Positions 34,994 to 47,166 of a stretch of 64,000 nt of DNA are shown here, piece after piece (position 1 is the stretch's first letter; every line of letters starts with the position of its first letter). A program made the translations under genes and the position numbers. The notes under the pieces are model-generated. The model had not been told where the DNA came from and ran no database searches. It was given only the letters and a program-made list of their open reading frames with translations. Source of the stretch: Rhodamnia argentea (lineage: Eukaryota > Streptophyta > Magnoliopsida > Myrtales > Myrtaceae); assembly GCF_020921035.1 (NCBI RefSeq), contig NC_063150.1, forward strand, positions 9,672,001-9,736,000. The letters are read 5' to 3'.

Positions 34994-36720
34994 TCCTAAT
35001 TGTCGGCAATTCGATCTGCCGCCGACCGTCGCTCGTGCATTTACACGGACGGCATTGCTTCTTTGTCGCCCCGTTTGGAAGTTTCAACATAGATAAAGGA
35101 CATCTAGTTTTGTTTCTATCTTTACATCTGTGGTTCGATGCTCATGTTGTGTATTTTCCAATTAGCTACGTAGACATGTTGCCTCGTGCGAATCTTGAAT
35201 TGGTCGAAACAAATTTCATCAAATCCCAAGCGCAAATTACACTAAATTGCTCACTCCATCTATTGTAGACTCTAAAAATTGTAGTTGTGGGTGGTTGATC
35301 TAGCACGACGACCTTTGCAATTTGCGAGACTTGCCCAAAAGCTTCTCATCGTTGCTGTGCATAGTCTTACCAAATCTTTGGATAAATTAAATGAAAGGTC
35401 CATGACTTGACCGCCTGCTCTAGTAAAAAAAAAATTCATTTTGCAGCATGGTAAAGATTAGCTAGGAAAAAAATAAAAAAGGCGAAGTCTTTCTTGAGAG
35501 GACATCGCTCTAGTGACCGATCTCTCAAGGAGAAATTGTCGCACAAGTTCATAATAATATGACCTTCGATTTAGGATTATCAAAAGGATACGGATTCATG
35601 CGACCTTCACAAAGTGCAACGATCGATGTTTATTTCAGTACATGCATAGGCTCCGTCGATAATTTGTTTTTCCTCGTCACATTGGACTACGAACACAAGT
35701 CTGGCGAGCATAACCAACTTGAATGGCATCGCCCGTGGAGGTATTGCCACCTCCGAGTTGGTTTTGTTTAGGGGAAAATCTCGGCCCGGACTCAGTATCC
35801 AGTAATAGATGGAATCGATCATAATCTCCCGTGACGATGCCACCGCATCCGGTTAGAGCTCACGTGAGATCCACAACAGATCTATCTATCTCTCTCTCTA
35901 TCTCTTAGCCTCAAAATTCTCCATGGTGCGAGCTGAAAGGAACCTTGGGGGCAGGCTAGAGAGGCCATAGCAACAACGCAAAAGGGGACTCATAATGGCG
36001 TGTACCTTCGTTGTCCTGTCCCGGAAGAAATGGCCAAAAAGAAAGAGGATAAAATCATCAAATCCGAAACGGGAGGGACTTCGCATGGGGAAGAAGGAAG
36101 GAAGGAAGGGAGAGGGAATTTGGGCAGCAGCAGGGGACAGAGGGGGAGGACGGCAATATTTTGTCGGGTTCTGAGTGAACAGGAGACACAGCCAGACTCA
36201 GCCTCGGCCTCGGCCTCGGTCCTCGCTGTCCTGCGTTTGTAAGTAGACTTGACCGGAAGGTAGGAAGGGAGGGAGAGAGAAAGAAGAGGTCGTAGCGATA
36301 GGGGCAGGGGAATAGCGACAGCGTTCTGGGGAGAGGGGAGACGAGAGACATTAGGGAAAGCGACTTGTGATGGGAAGGGACTGACGACCGCGCGTGCCCG
36401 GACGGACCACCTCCAGTCCCGCCCCACCAGAGAATCTGCCGACAAGCGCCTCCCTCCCTCCCTCCCTTCGCTGTCACAACACCACCAGAATCATTCTCAG
36501 TCTCTCCTCTGCCCTCTCCCGCGCGCGGTGCGGCGGGTCCCACCGCCCCAAGAAGCCCTAGCCATAACCCCAGAGAGCGAGCGAGCCAGCGCGAGAGAGA
36601 GAGAGACTGACTGTAAGTCCATGAGTGTTGATTTTGCATCGTGCGCTGTCGGTGTGGGCGAGGCTCTGGTCCTTGCCGATGATCACGCTCTGTTGCAACC
36701 AAGAAAATAGGGTAATACTT
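34994..36720. other. No gene recognised; orphan GA/CT-rich, GC-rich block at about 36000-36720
   Basis: The first part should hold the 3' end of the GDSL transcript. From 36000 to 36720 the DNA is unusually GC- and purine-rich, with a GA run at 36593-36609 and 'ggcctcggcctcggcctcgg' near 36205. It looks like a plant promoter and 5' leader. Long overlapping open frames on both strands (up to 214 codons) have biased, low-complexity translations and no domain I know. Confidence 0.45.
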
Positions 36721-39700
36721 ATTTATGGATTTGAGCTTCGCTACTGAATTTAGGGTTGAGCCATTGCCCGTGGATAGGCTACAGATCTCAAATTTGGAAT
36801 TTCTTCTTCTTCTTTTTTGTTAAATCTCAAATTGGGAATTGAGCGATTCCTAATTTTCTCATATTTTTATATCCGAAACCTACTCTGTAAAGCCTTATTT
36901 TTTTTTTTATCATATCTGTTTTGTTCGAGATCTATTCGAGAATTGGCCAATTCGTTGTTCTTTTTTTTTTTTTTTTTTGAAAGGACAACTCCAGTAGAAC
37001 ATCCCATTATTTACTACCATAGCAAATAGCAATTAAAGCAAATAGTAAAGCAATGACAAGGGCGAGAAGTACGGTGCAATAATAACATAAGATGCAAGGT
37101 AAAACTAAAATGAGATGATCAAGGTTTCTTGATCGGTCCCGTTATCTGATGTGGTCCAGTTCCCTAGTTCGATCCGATTATGCACCCAGAACAAGGAAGC
37201 GGACAAATTCCAGGTCTTCCCTGGACTGAAGCTCATCCCTGGTAAATTTTGAGAACCACTTGTAAGATGCTTTCAGTCAGCATAAGGATGGCAAATTTCA
37301 TCTTACTTAGGATCGGTCCGTCCGGTTCCAAAGTCTACTCAGAGCCGATGCTCACCCCTAGTTGAATTGACCCCTTGCCTGTAACATCGAATCGGCCCTT
37401 TACCTGTATCATCGAAGGGAATTCTTTTATGATGGCAAATTTCCTCTTACTCTACAAACTGTCGTCTCCATTTTCAAATGTTTGTGGTACATCACAAGAA
37501 ACTCGGACGAAGATTAATTCTCCAACTGGTCAGAGATTATTTATGCTCTAAAGAACCCTAATTGTGAGTGCCCTCGACTCCCTCATGGAGTACATGTGCA
37601 TTTTAACTAGTTCGTAGATAGGGTGTACAATAGTAAGTACGCAGCTTTGAACTTCACTACTAACTCTTCGTTGACCAAAAAAATTAAAGAGCAAGGAAAC
37701 GGTTTTACCTTTGTCCACCGGTACCATGCATCGAACCACCGATATCAACCATCGATGTTGATCGCGACCGGCTAATTAGAGGCCATTTGATCATGCCCAT
37801 GGTTGTCGCTATTTGGGTCTTTAGGGCGGACTCGACTCGGGTCTAGGTCATTGTCGGTTGGCCCAAGACATCGTAAATCAGTTGGTCATAAATCATCGTT
37901 AATCGGAGTCGGATTGCCAGTTGTAGACGTAATCATTGGCTTGACCTAAATCAAGCCCTCGAGTCCGGCCTAATTTGTTGCTCGGGCTTGCCCATTAAAG
38001 ACCAATACACAGACTTTTCGAGAAGGGCCGGCCTAGTTCAAACAAGATGTTTTACATGAATAAATAAATATGTTCAAATTCTTTTGTAGCCTATGTGAAG
38101 ACGGATTCCCCAATTTTTCATCATTTTCATAGATCGTGACAACGTACGTGTCAATCATAATTACAACACCAATCATCGAAACAAACACTTGTAAAACTTA
38201 GAATTTTGAGTTCAGATTCATTGCATCCACTCTATCACAACAATTGATCTTGTTTTCCAAATTTCACATGTGAAACCCTAGAGATGAGCCGTTGATTTTC
38301 ACACGGTTCATGGAATTCGGGTCCACAAAGAAGAATTCCCACCTAAATTTTCACCCGGCTGAGATGAGTAGGAAACTGTTCACGTCGATCACCGCCGTTG
38401 GTTTCTCCCAGGTTCAAGACACAGGGGATCATCGGACGGCGGTCGATGGAGAGAGGGAGGGGAGTTGGTAGCGAGGAATGCGGTGAGGGAGGTACGGCGG
38501 AAGGAGGTGGAATCTGGCGGTCGATGGACAAGACGCGTCCGGAATCAGAGGGGACGACCCCCCCCAATTATTTCTCCCCGCACTGCCCCGACATCCATGA
38601 TTCTCCTGTCCCACTGTCCTTCCTCATCTCAATCTCATTCTCTCTCCTTTGACCAGGCATGAGCAGAAAAGAAAACCTCATTCTCTCTCTTCCCCGCCTT
38701 TGACCATTCAAACCTGATCCCGCATGCACGTACGACCCAGTTCTCTCCCGCCAGTTCTTGGTTACTACAAACCCTAAAAATCCTGGGCGAAATCCCACCA
38801 TGAAAAATCGTCAACTGGGTCTGAGTTCCATATTGCTTTCGATGTTACCATAGAAACTATGGACACTTTGCCAGATCTTCAAGTGTGTCTCGCATTAATC
38901 TCGTGATTAGATTAGGATGTGCATCTATACTGTGATTTTCTCTTCAATATACTGAGTTTTTAGTTACTTATTATGGTCGATTAAAGTTTCAATTTTCACT
39001 CATTCAAGTTCAACGGTCGAGTTTTGTTGTCGAAACGGCAACATGCCTTGGTTATAGGGCCAGTTGACTGTGATTTTCGACCGGAAGAATTTCAGACGGT
39101 GGAGTTGGGACTTGATTAAACAAAACAAAATGTATAATCATGTGTACTAAATGTAAAATAAATGACTCGACCAACAAATCATATGTTTGTAGACGATGTA
39201 TATATGTTGAAGATGATTTATTGGTTATAGTGGTCTATTAGGTAGTCTTGTTCAGCTTCTTTCCAGCAGTTTCAGCTGTGAACGATGGTGTTACAACTTT
39301 TAAAGATGTTTGCCACATATCTCAACTGCTGCAGCAACCCCAAAGTTACAATAACTAGTGATAGCTTTCGAGAAGTTGTCTCGCCCAATTTTGAGGTCTT
39401 AGAGCTTTAGAACATATATGATCAAACATATAATTTACAACATTTTACAACGCAACTACAGCTAGAGGTTAGCCCACAACACGACTACAATATAGTCACA
39501 ACCATATCGAACGAGCTTTAAATATGAAGAAAAATTACATGAGAGACCTTCGGTTCCAACATAATTGCTATCGCGTAAATGTTCCTCGAAAGAAAGACAA
39601 ATTTGAACGTAAATCCATTACTATATATGATCAATGTTACGAGCTTCTCAAGTAATACAATAACTATAATCGCAACCAGTTATTTCATTCAATTTGTGCA

Positions 39701-39959
39701 GTTGTCAATCGGTCTATAGAAAATTTAGATGTAGATAATCAAGAATCAATAAGTTGTTTCACTCAATTTGTGCAATCGTCAATCAATCTACAACAATATA
39801 CAACGCACGAGAGGTAGAAGCTTCAGGCAATTATTACGAAGTGTCTCGAGGTATTTGTTCATTATTTAGATTAAGGAATTTTATCATTCTCAAACCATCA
39901 TTTTCTTCGGGTTTTGCACGATCTGTATCGAAAGCAAAGATCTGTCTTTGTTAGTTGTG
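36721..39959. other. No gene recognised; one hAT-type end at 37340-37360
   Basis: T runs lie at 36898-36908 and 36960-36979. From about 37110 to 37360 the sequence carries GGTCCCG/GGTTCC-type subterminal motifs and ends GATGCTCACCCCTA, matching the TAGGGGTGAGC-type hAT end at 786. A matching left end and target duplication were not found, so this is a truncated relic. A GA/GC-rich patch at 38400-38800 is open on both strands but shows no domain. Confidence 0.45.
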
Positions 39960-40735
39960 TTTAACGAGTGTCCTATGTAGCCCGTTTTGGCTCATTTTCA
40001 TACAATACAAATCTAACGATTTATACACGACTTGACCCATGCTCAACCCGACCTATATTATTAAAACACTTTCATATTTCATCCTATCTAGTAAATTTTT
40101 TTCTTATACTTTTTTGAAAAAAAAAATTCCTAAAACATTGTGGGAATATTTTATCTTTTAGAAAAAATTGAATTTATTTTTTTTATTTTTATTTTTCTTT
40201 TTTTCTTCTAAGAATGGCGAGGGCTTCATGGTAATACCGAGGCTGGGACACCAATGCCCATGCTCGGTAATATCGAGGCTGAGACCCGAGTCCTCAAAGC
40301 CCGTGCCTAGATTCATCGAGGTTTAAATTTTTTTCCTTTTTATTTTATTTTTTTTTCTCTTCCTTCTTCCTCCACTTGTCGTCGGGCCTTGGCGATGGAC
40401 GGTAGCTCAGCAACTAGCCATAGATGCGGCCAATCTCGGCAAGCTCGAGCTCACCAATGGCCGGCGCCGACCAATGGCGGTGAAGGTAGGATGAAAAAGA
40501 AAAAGGAAGAAAAGAAAGAAAAAAATAAATGTAAATAATATAATATTCGAACATTCAATTTTTTATAATGTTTATGACTCATCATTTAGGATTTATTTAA
40601 AATTCATTTAGGACCCATTAAGTTTCTATGTAACCCATTTATGATCCACTTAAGTTTATATTTAAAATTTAATGCGACCCAATTATGACCCACCACTAGT
40701 CAATATGGATTAAAATTAGTACTCGCTAATAAGAC
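39960..40735. mobile_element. hAT-like relic related to the element at 60813-61756
   Basis: It shares the layout of 60813-61756: 'acttgacccatgctcaacccgacc', 'aaaacacttttatattt'-like DNA, a T-rich run, a GC-rich module at 40370-40490 with CTCGAGCTCACC, then a purine-rich 'gatgaaaaagaaaaaggaag', and a tail of 'aacccatttatgatccact' repeats. Clean ends and a target duplication were not found, so it is an old, truncated copy. Confidence 0.6.
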
Positions 40736-41052
40736 ATTAAAAAAAAAAACATACATTTTCACTTCAGCCTCTGAATTAAGGAAAGGGTGATCCATATACG
40801 AAAATAAAACTCGAAGAAAGGGCACGTAGCACGACCAATTAAGCATACAAAGATTAGCCACCAATAACTAACAATATCCCAAATGAGTTGGAACTTATTA
40901 ATTAGTCACGCTTTTTTACATATAACAATCCGCAACATTAGTATGCCCTAGAACGAAATAGTGCCTCTAATCATTCCGAAGTACTAATCAAATGCCTTAA
41001 AACTGGCCGCTGCAACGCTCATAAAGGTTTGGAAGCTTGTCCATCCAACAAA

Positions 41053-41335
41053 TTATGGCGCGTTTGTTCAGCGAAAAATGCACGACCTGAAAAATATATT
41101 TTTTTGAAAATAATCCCTTATGTTTATTGAAATCGTTAGTCAACGAAAATCTTTTCATTATGGATAACAATTTATGTCCAAGTAATTTTTTTTTATGGAT
41201 GATAAAAGTATGGTTTATTCATTTATTGTTGTAAGAATCGTCGACTAATTATTTTAAGGAATATAAACGATCGTTTTTAATAATTTTTTTTTTCAAATCA
41301 TTAGATTTTTTTGCGAAATAAACGGATTCGAAGTG
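41053..41335. mobile_element. Possible AT-rich MITE
   Basis: The left side reads GGCGCGTTTGTTCAGCGAAAAAT, and the reverse of the right side reads CGAATCCGTTTATTTCGCAAAAAAA, which is loosely inverted. Internal DNA is AT-rich with hairpin potential. No convincing flanking duplication was found. Confidence 0.35.
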
Positions 41336-41747
41336 TGTTACTTTGGTTGGTTGGTTGGTAGCATTTGAAACAAGTTACCAAACTTGGCAATGAAGCAACT
41401 ATGGCATCATTAAAAAAAACATGGAAGTTGCACCAGAAGCTTCCATTCAACTCTGTTATTGTTTTTTTTTTCTTCTTTTTTGTTATCAGGATGACTAACT
41501 CTTTATCTTCTTTAGGGGGGTTAAGTGCAAGCTCACGTAGGTTAGTGGGTCACCTTTAAAGGAACAAGTCATGTTTTTTTTGGCATTTTAGTACACTTCA
41601 TGTGCACGAGAAAAAGCTTGATTTTGCACATTCCACGAGGGCATTAACACCTTTTCAAAGGATAATAGTCCGGATAAGTGGTTTTACTTCCCAAAGGGTT
41701 TATGCAAGTGAGGGTTTTGGTTGTATTTACGAGGCTTTATCGTAAGG

Positions 41748-41943
41748 GAAAAAGTGTCAAAAAAGTAATAAATTTATTGCATTTGTGTCAATTCATTCCT
41801 AAACTTTTTAGATTGGTGTCAATGTAGTCATAAAACATTTGCATTGGTACCAATGTTTAAGATTAAATTTGTCAAATTAAAAAGTTTGGGATTGAATTGA
41901 TAGCGATGTGATAAATTTGAGGCTTTTTTGGATACTTTTGCCA
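41748..41943. mobile_element. Short Mutator-like MITE, about 196 bp
   Basis: The left end GGGAAAAAGTGTCAAAAAAG and the reverse of the right end GGCAAAAGTATCCAAAAAAG are inverted repeats, and the pairing continues inward through AAATTTATTGCAT against AAATTTATCACAT. A matching target duplication was not recognised. It resembles the repeat at 2900-3310. Confidence 0.6.
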
Positions 41944-42791
41944 GAGCAAAATTGACACTTCAGTACGTGGAAGCATGCCAAAATCGATACATTTGACACA
42001 AAGTCTATCTTTGAAAGGAACATTTATGCTACTTCTCGAAGGAGGTATCATGCATTGGTTTTATCGGCATAGGCTGCTTCAAGCCCAAGTTACGATGATG
42101 ACATTAATTATTCTCAAATGAACGTATGAATTATTACCATGATTAGACACTTAAAATTGAAAACCACCACCGACTGCCAATATTCCCTCCGCAAGCATAC
42201 TCATATCTTTTTAGCGAGAAAATATTTGGTCTTTTTTTGAAAATCAATCGAGTAAGCATTCCATTGGCCGAAACGACACGCGCATGGCGTGTAGTTTTCC
42301 TCTGGACTGGGGACTGGGCCGAGACGCCCGGTCGCGAACGCGATGCGGGCCGAGGCCCTAGGAACCGCAAACTGACGGACGGGCAAAACCAGAAGCACGG
42401 GAACCGTTTTCATCGGAATTGGCCGGAGCGAGCACGTTCGTTTTGGACAGCGGGTGATCATAAATGCGAGGCCAAATCCCTACGGATGGTAGCGAAGGTT
42501 TCGAACCGCGGGGTTTGGGCGGGGGGCCGGGAGTAGCTTGTTGTGATTTTGTCTCATGTGAAGATGCAGCCGCACAATCCGCTGCAACACCTACTGAAAC
42601 AGCCGACTCAGTCAAAAATTATTCCCCCCACCCCCAAAAGTTAAAAGGAAATTGAAAAAAGAAAAGAAAAACTAAAAAAGGGAAAAACAGAAACATAAAT
42701 TTCTATCCTTTGAGCCGTCTGAAACCAACAACATGATGTCGTGCATAACAGACGCCTGTGCTAAAGCTGTCCACTCCCTCTGCACCATATC
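41944..42791. other. Upstream region of the Dof gene, nothing else recognised
   Basis: A GC-rich patch at 42240-42540 is open in several frames without a recognisable domain. No element boundary is seen. Confidence 0.4.
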
Positions 42792-42890
42792 ATCTCTCTC
42801 TCTCTCTCTCTCTCTAGGCGGCCAACCATAAAACCCCCACCTCCACCACCACCCTCCACCACCCCCACCACCACCACCACCACCACCAGA
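42792..42890 (+). promoter_or_regulatory. CT microsatellite and CCA-rich leader before the Dof gene
   Basis: A CT run at 42792-42815 is followed by a (CCA)n-like stretch at 42839-42889, 76 bases before the Dof start codon. Pyrimidine runs of this kind are common in plant 5' leaders. Function is inferred only from position. Confidence 0.45.
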
Positions 42891-42965
42891 TATCAAGAAC
42901 TCGCCCGCCAACTTGACCAGGCATTTTCCAAGAACCCCCCAGAGACCAAGAGACGCCTTCCCGGT

Positions 42966-43709
42966 ATGCCGTCGGAGTGCGCCGACCGCAAGCCTGCGAA
43001 GGCCGCCCACAGCCACCACGCCGCCGGGGCTCTCCCCCCGCAGGAGCAGGAGCACCTCCCCTGCCCGCGCTGCGACTCCACCAACACCAAGTTCTGCTAC
43101 TACAACAACTACAACTTCTCCCAGCCCCGCCACTTCTGCAAGTCCTGCCGCCGCTACTGGACCCACGGCGGCACCCTCAGGGACATCCCCGTCGGCGGCG
43201 GCAGCCGCAAGAACGCCAAGCGCTCCCGCACCGCCTCCTCTTCCCCCGCCGCCGCCGTCGTGCTCCCAGGCGTCGCCCCTCCCGATCACCACTTCCCCGC
43301 CTCCTCCCTCCTCCTGCCTTTCGCCGCAGGCCACGGCGGGTCTGGCGATGGCGACGGGAAGTCGAGCTTGAACGTGTGCGGGAGCTTCACCTCTCTGTTG
43401 AACGCTCACGGGCCTCCTGGGCTCCTGGCTCTGGGGGGGTTCGGGCTCGGGCTCGGGCCGGGCGGGCTCGATGACATGGCATTCGGGGTCGGGAGAGGGG
43501 TCTGGCCCTTTCAGGGGGTGGGAGACGGTGTCGGCGCTGGCGTAGGGAGCAATGGCGGGGCGGCGGGGATCGGGAACGCGTGGCAGTTCGAGACCAGCGA
43601 GGAGGGGGGGCTCGTGGGCAGCGCCGGCGGTGGCGGAGGCGGAGGCGGCGATTCGTGCTTCTCTTGGCCAGGCCTTGCCATCTCCACCGCTTGGAGCGGT
43701 CTCAAATGA
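42966..43709 (+). CDS. Dof zinc-finger transcription factor
   Basis: A plant-specific nuclear regulator; Dof proteins bind AAAG cores in promoters. The single open frame gives 247 residues. The Dof finger covers about residues 30-82 with zinc ligands Cys33, Cys36, Cys58 and Cys61 (C-x2-C-x21-C-x2-C) and the conserved stretches [15 protein letters not shown] and [21 protein letters not shown] basic KNAKRSR run follows. The remainder is alanine- and proline-rich, then glycine-rich, with an eight-glycine run, and ends [17 protein letters not shown], a tail like those of some short Dof proteins. The codons are strongly GC-ending. The start ATG at 42966 is the first in frame. Which Dof subgroup is uncertain. 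Confidence 0.93.
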   Translation: MPSECADRKPAKAAHSHHAAGALPPQEQEHLPCPRCDSTNTKFCYYNNYNFSQPRHFCKSCRRYWTHGGTLRDIPVGGGSRKNAKRSRTASSSPAAAVVLPGVAPPDHHFPASSLLLPFAAGHGGSGDGDGKSSLNVCGSFTSLLNAHGPPGLLALGGFGLGLGPGGLDDMAFGVGRGVWPFQGVGDGVGAGVGSNGGAAGIGNAWQFETSEEGGLVGSAGGGGGGGGDSCFSWPGLAISTAWSGLK

Positions 43710-46700
43710 GCATCTGTTACATTCCCACCTCTTCCTTTTCCTCTTCCTCTTCCTCTTCCTCTTCCATATAGTCTTTGCTTTTGCCCTTATGAACAACAGA
43801 GCTTTTTTAGGGTTTAATTAGTTTGGTAGGTGTGAAAAGAAGAGAATGCAAGAGCTTTTGGATATGTCCACCTCCATGTAATTTGAGGAGTTCATGCATG
43901 CTGTACCGTTTTGTCTGATGCTTGTATGGCGCGGAAGATTTGGTCTTTAACGTTACCCTCTTACATAATTCAGTCAAGCTTTCATTTTTCTTATCTCAAA
44001 TTCTACTAGATGAAGTATAAATCCTTACGGGAAGTTTGGAAGTTCCATTGGTAAGTTTGGCCAAACCGTGACAATAAAAAAGAAGTCGTGCAGAGAAAAG
44101 AACGACAACCTTCACGAAATTCAACTATTAATCCTGTTTTTCCAATTTGTACAAAGAAAAAAATTGCAATGCGTGAGGTCCTTTTTGGCCCAATTTCCGA
44201 TAAAAAAAAAAAAAAAACTTGGGTCCTAATTTCGACCAAAACATTCTTTTGGTCTTACAAGGCAACTCCAATTTTCTGGCAGCATCCAAATCTGAACCTC
44301 GTCAAGTTCTTTCATCTAAGGATGCCTCGTTACTTAACGACTTGCAAGCTGTCGTCGTTGCCAAAACCACCTTCGGAATCTGAACCAAGCAAGAGGGAGA
44401 AACGTGAGCATTGAAGATTGGATTTTGGTGACAAAAATGGAAATGGCCTGAGCAAATGACTTATCATGGGCAACCGAAGCACGGACGATCAATTCGCTAG
44501 ATCCAAGCGTGTCTAGAAAATTGAGAAAAGCAAAACCTCGAGTAGCTCTCGGATTGTGCGCGATCGTTCCACGTTGACACATAGTCGTGAGTCGCTGAAC
44601 ATGTTTGGAATGACACGTTGCATCTTTCACGGCGTCATTGACAAGAAACTTGCTAGGTTTTGGATTTAGATACGCACCGAAAGTGGGTGGGTTTTTTTGA
44701 GACATAATTGCCACTTGAGGTAAAGTGGGTGTTTTTTTTTTTTTTTTCCATGAGACAAAAAAGAAATTGGGGGCCAGAATCCAAACAGGAAGTAAAGCCG
44801 GTGTTTTTTTAAGTGAATAAGGGTGGATCCGCATGGATAAGGTTGCGCTAACCAGTCGAATTGGATTCTTTTCATGTTCTGTTTGGGTATAGTGAGATGT
44901 GAGCTTCAAGCATAAAATTACAAGAACATGTTGGAGGACATCCTTTGTGTTTTGCTAAAAATGGAACGTACGACTTTAGAGATTGAAAATAGAAAGTGAC
45001 ACTCAGTTCCAAAATTTTTTCCACACCTCGTAGATTGCCATACTTGAGAAAGAGGATCAACTGCCAGACGGGCCTGACAGCTAGGAGAGCCCACCGAGGC
45101 CCAATCCATTAAAAGAGGGGGCCCGCTGTCGCCCGACCGAGTTCCTAATATAGTTCGATCGTGAAAGTGTTGTGACTCGTATGTTTGATAATTGATAATG
45201 CGTGTTTCAAAAGTTACAACACCTTTAAAGTTTGGCGTGATACTTCTCCAAAATGGAGTAAATAATCTCGCGAATTACTTGAGACATCCCTCCATTTATT
45301 TCCATTGTAATTATGACGCCCTATGTATTATCATGGGGGCCAATAAAAGACTTTGATCGATACTAATGTTTTTCTTTATGGATCGGCATCCTCACGAGTC
45401 GAGATTTAATAAAAAAAAAATTTAATATAATTTTGGAATTCGGAAAGAGCGGCACTTTATGTTCTACGTAAGCTAATGAACCACTATCTACAGCGATAAT
45501 TAATCTCTGCAGTTAGGATGCCCGAATCTATTATTAGGGAATGTCGTTAAAAATAGAAACGGGGCGCCTCTACATGTTCCTCTGCCTACCAGCTCAAGAA
45601 GCAGTGTGTTGCAGACAAAAGGAAAGTCGGCGAATAACTATCGGGATGAGACTTTGCCTGGATCCAAATTCACATGGATCGGATCACTCATAGCCATTGA
45701 TCATGTGAGTCTCACGTGGGTATCACATGGATTAACGATTGTAATTACACATTGACTGGTGGACCCCCGATCCATTCATACATGTTTATGATCATCACGA
45801 GTCTTGGGATATCGTTAACTTGCAACTACGGAGGATCCAAAAGTTCTCCTCGTGTGAATTGTAGCGCGAATGAAAACACCGAGAAAGAAAAAGTCCGTGG
45901 GTTCGATCGAACCCAGACGTTCTCGGGTCTCTTCAAGGCTCCGAAGCACAAGTCATTCTGGGGAGTTGTGGAGTCGGATCTCCTGGCCTTAGCCGATACT
46001 CCATCCTTTGCCACAACTTGGGTTCAGACCAACTTGTGTTCCCAGCTGCCACAACAGGAGTTAAGCTTACTCCTTCAAAAAAATTTAGATCACCGGCACC
46101 GCATCAGGCTAGGGAGCTTTACGCTGTCTTTTTTCGAAAACCACCTAAACTTCCACCTAAAACGGCGAAATGATTTTTGATTATATCAATTGAATTGAAG
46201 TAACGAGCCGCCCAACGGTGGGAAGCTCATTATTTCTACTAGTCCCCGTGTTTTCTTCAAGATGAGATCGCATTCGTTTAGTACATATAACAAGTGCTTT
46301 CTCAGAGTCAACATGCGGTGTCTTGAAATGAAGATGCACATGCGCCTAAGTTTTATCAATATGTGTTCGATGTTTTAATTTCATCCATTGACCGATAATA
46401 GTACCCGTTATGAAATTGATCGTCATCTTAAAAAATCTTGTTCACCATGCATAAAATCATAGTCTAAACAATCAAAAAGGTTCATGACCATCTAACATTT
46501 GTGAATTTGTATCATTTAAAATGAACAACTTCCCCTTAAAATAGATTCTCATGATCTTCACTCATCCTTCCGATTTCCAATTCTAAATCCTTGTCGACGG
46601 GCTCATTGTTGCCATTTTATTTTATTTTTATTTTTAAGGTGTGCTTATTTCACGATCGATCAATAATTAAAAATACTTTTGTGATATCGATATTTTACAT

Positions 46701-47002
46701 CACTATTGAATTTTTTTTTTATTACTAACGACAACCTAGACCTAAGTATGCTTGTTGATAATGGAAATACTTTTTATTAATTGATTTTGCCAAGCGATAT
46801 AAACAATGAAAATTGGGAATTTTTTTTTCCTAATTTATATTAAAGTTGTGCCCTTGTTCAAATTTCTAAAGCACTCATGTGGAATAATTTATGAAGACGA
46901 GTGGTCAAAATTGAGATTACCTGAAAGTTAGGGGCCGAAACGAGAAAGAGAACAAAGCTAGGCGGGTGATTCTTTTCCATATTCGTGTTCCATCTTCCCT
47001 CT
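43710..47002. other. Intergenic, no gene recognised
   Basis: CTTCCT repeats near 43735-43765 probably lie in the Dof 3' untranslated region. The rest has short A/T runs and scattered open frames, the longest of 191 codons at 44334-44909 (minus) and 154 codons at 45716-46180 (plus). Neither has a domain I recognise. Confidence 0.5.
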
Positions 47003-47032
47003 CGCTCTCTCTCGCTCTCTCTCTAAACCCTA
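47003..47032 (+). promoter_or_regulatory. CT-rich leader with telo-box ahead of NUP58
   Basis: A CTCTCG/CT run at 47000-47024 is followed by AAACCCTA at 47025-47032, the plant telo-box, often found near the start of growth-linked housekeeping genes. It lies 135 bases before the NUP58 start codon. Likely within or next to the 5' untranslated region. Confidence 0.55.
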
Positions 47033-47166
47033 GGGAGAGAGGGGGTTAGCCCGTCCGTTCAATCCCCAGTTCCAACCTCCGTCTCCGCCCGTCGAACATG
47101 TGCTCCGGTGTGGAATCTTGAGGTCGAGAACCGGAGAAATCTTGAAGAGGCGGAAGGAGTGATAGA

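Noticed and set aside
36058-36702. 214-codon minus-strand open frame in the GC/purine-rich block
   Set aside because: Serine, leucine and proline-rich low-complexity product expected from CT-rich DNA; overlapping frames on the other strand are equally open.
42480-42540. tRNA-like T-loop phrase GGTTTCGAACC
   Set aside because: No acceptor stem, anticodon arm or D-arm can be folded around it.
42672-43796. 374-codon minus-strand open frame opposite the Dof gene
   Set aside because: It is the antisense shadow of the GC-rich Dof coding frame, glycine/alanine-rich with no domain.
44334-44909. 191-codon minus-strand open frame
   Set aside because: No recognisable motif, biased A/T-run translation, and no splice partners; probably chance.
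45716-46180. 154-codon plus-strand open frame beginning MGITWIND
   Set aside because: No family recognised and no supporting promoter or exon structure; kept out of the gene list.
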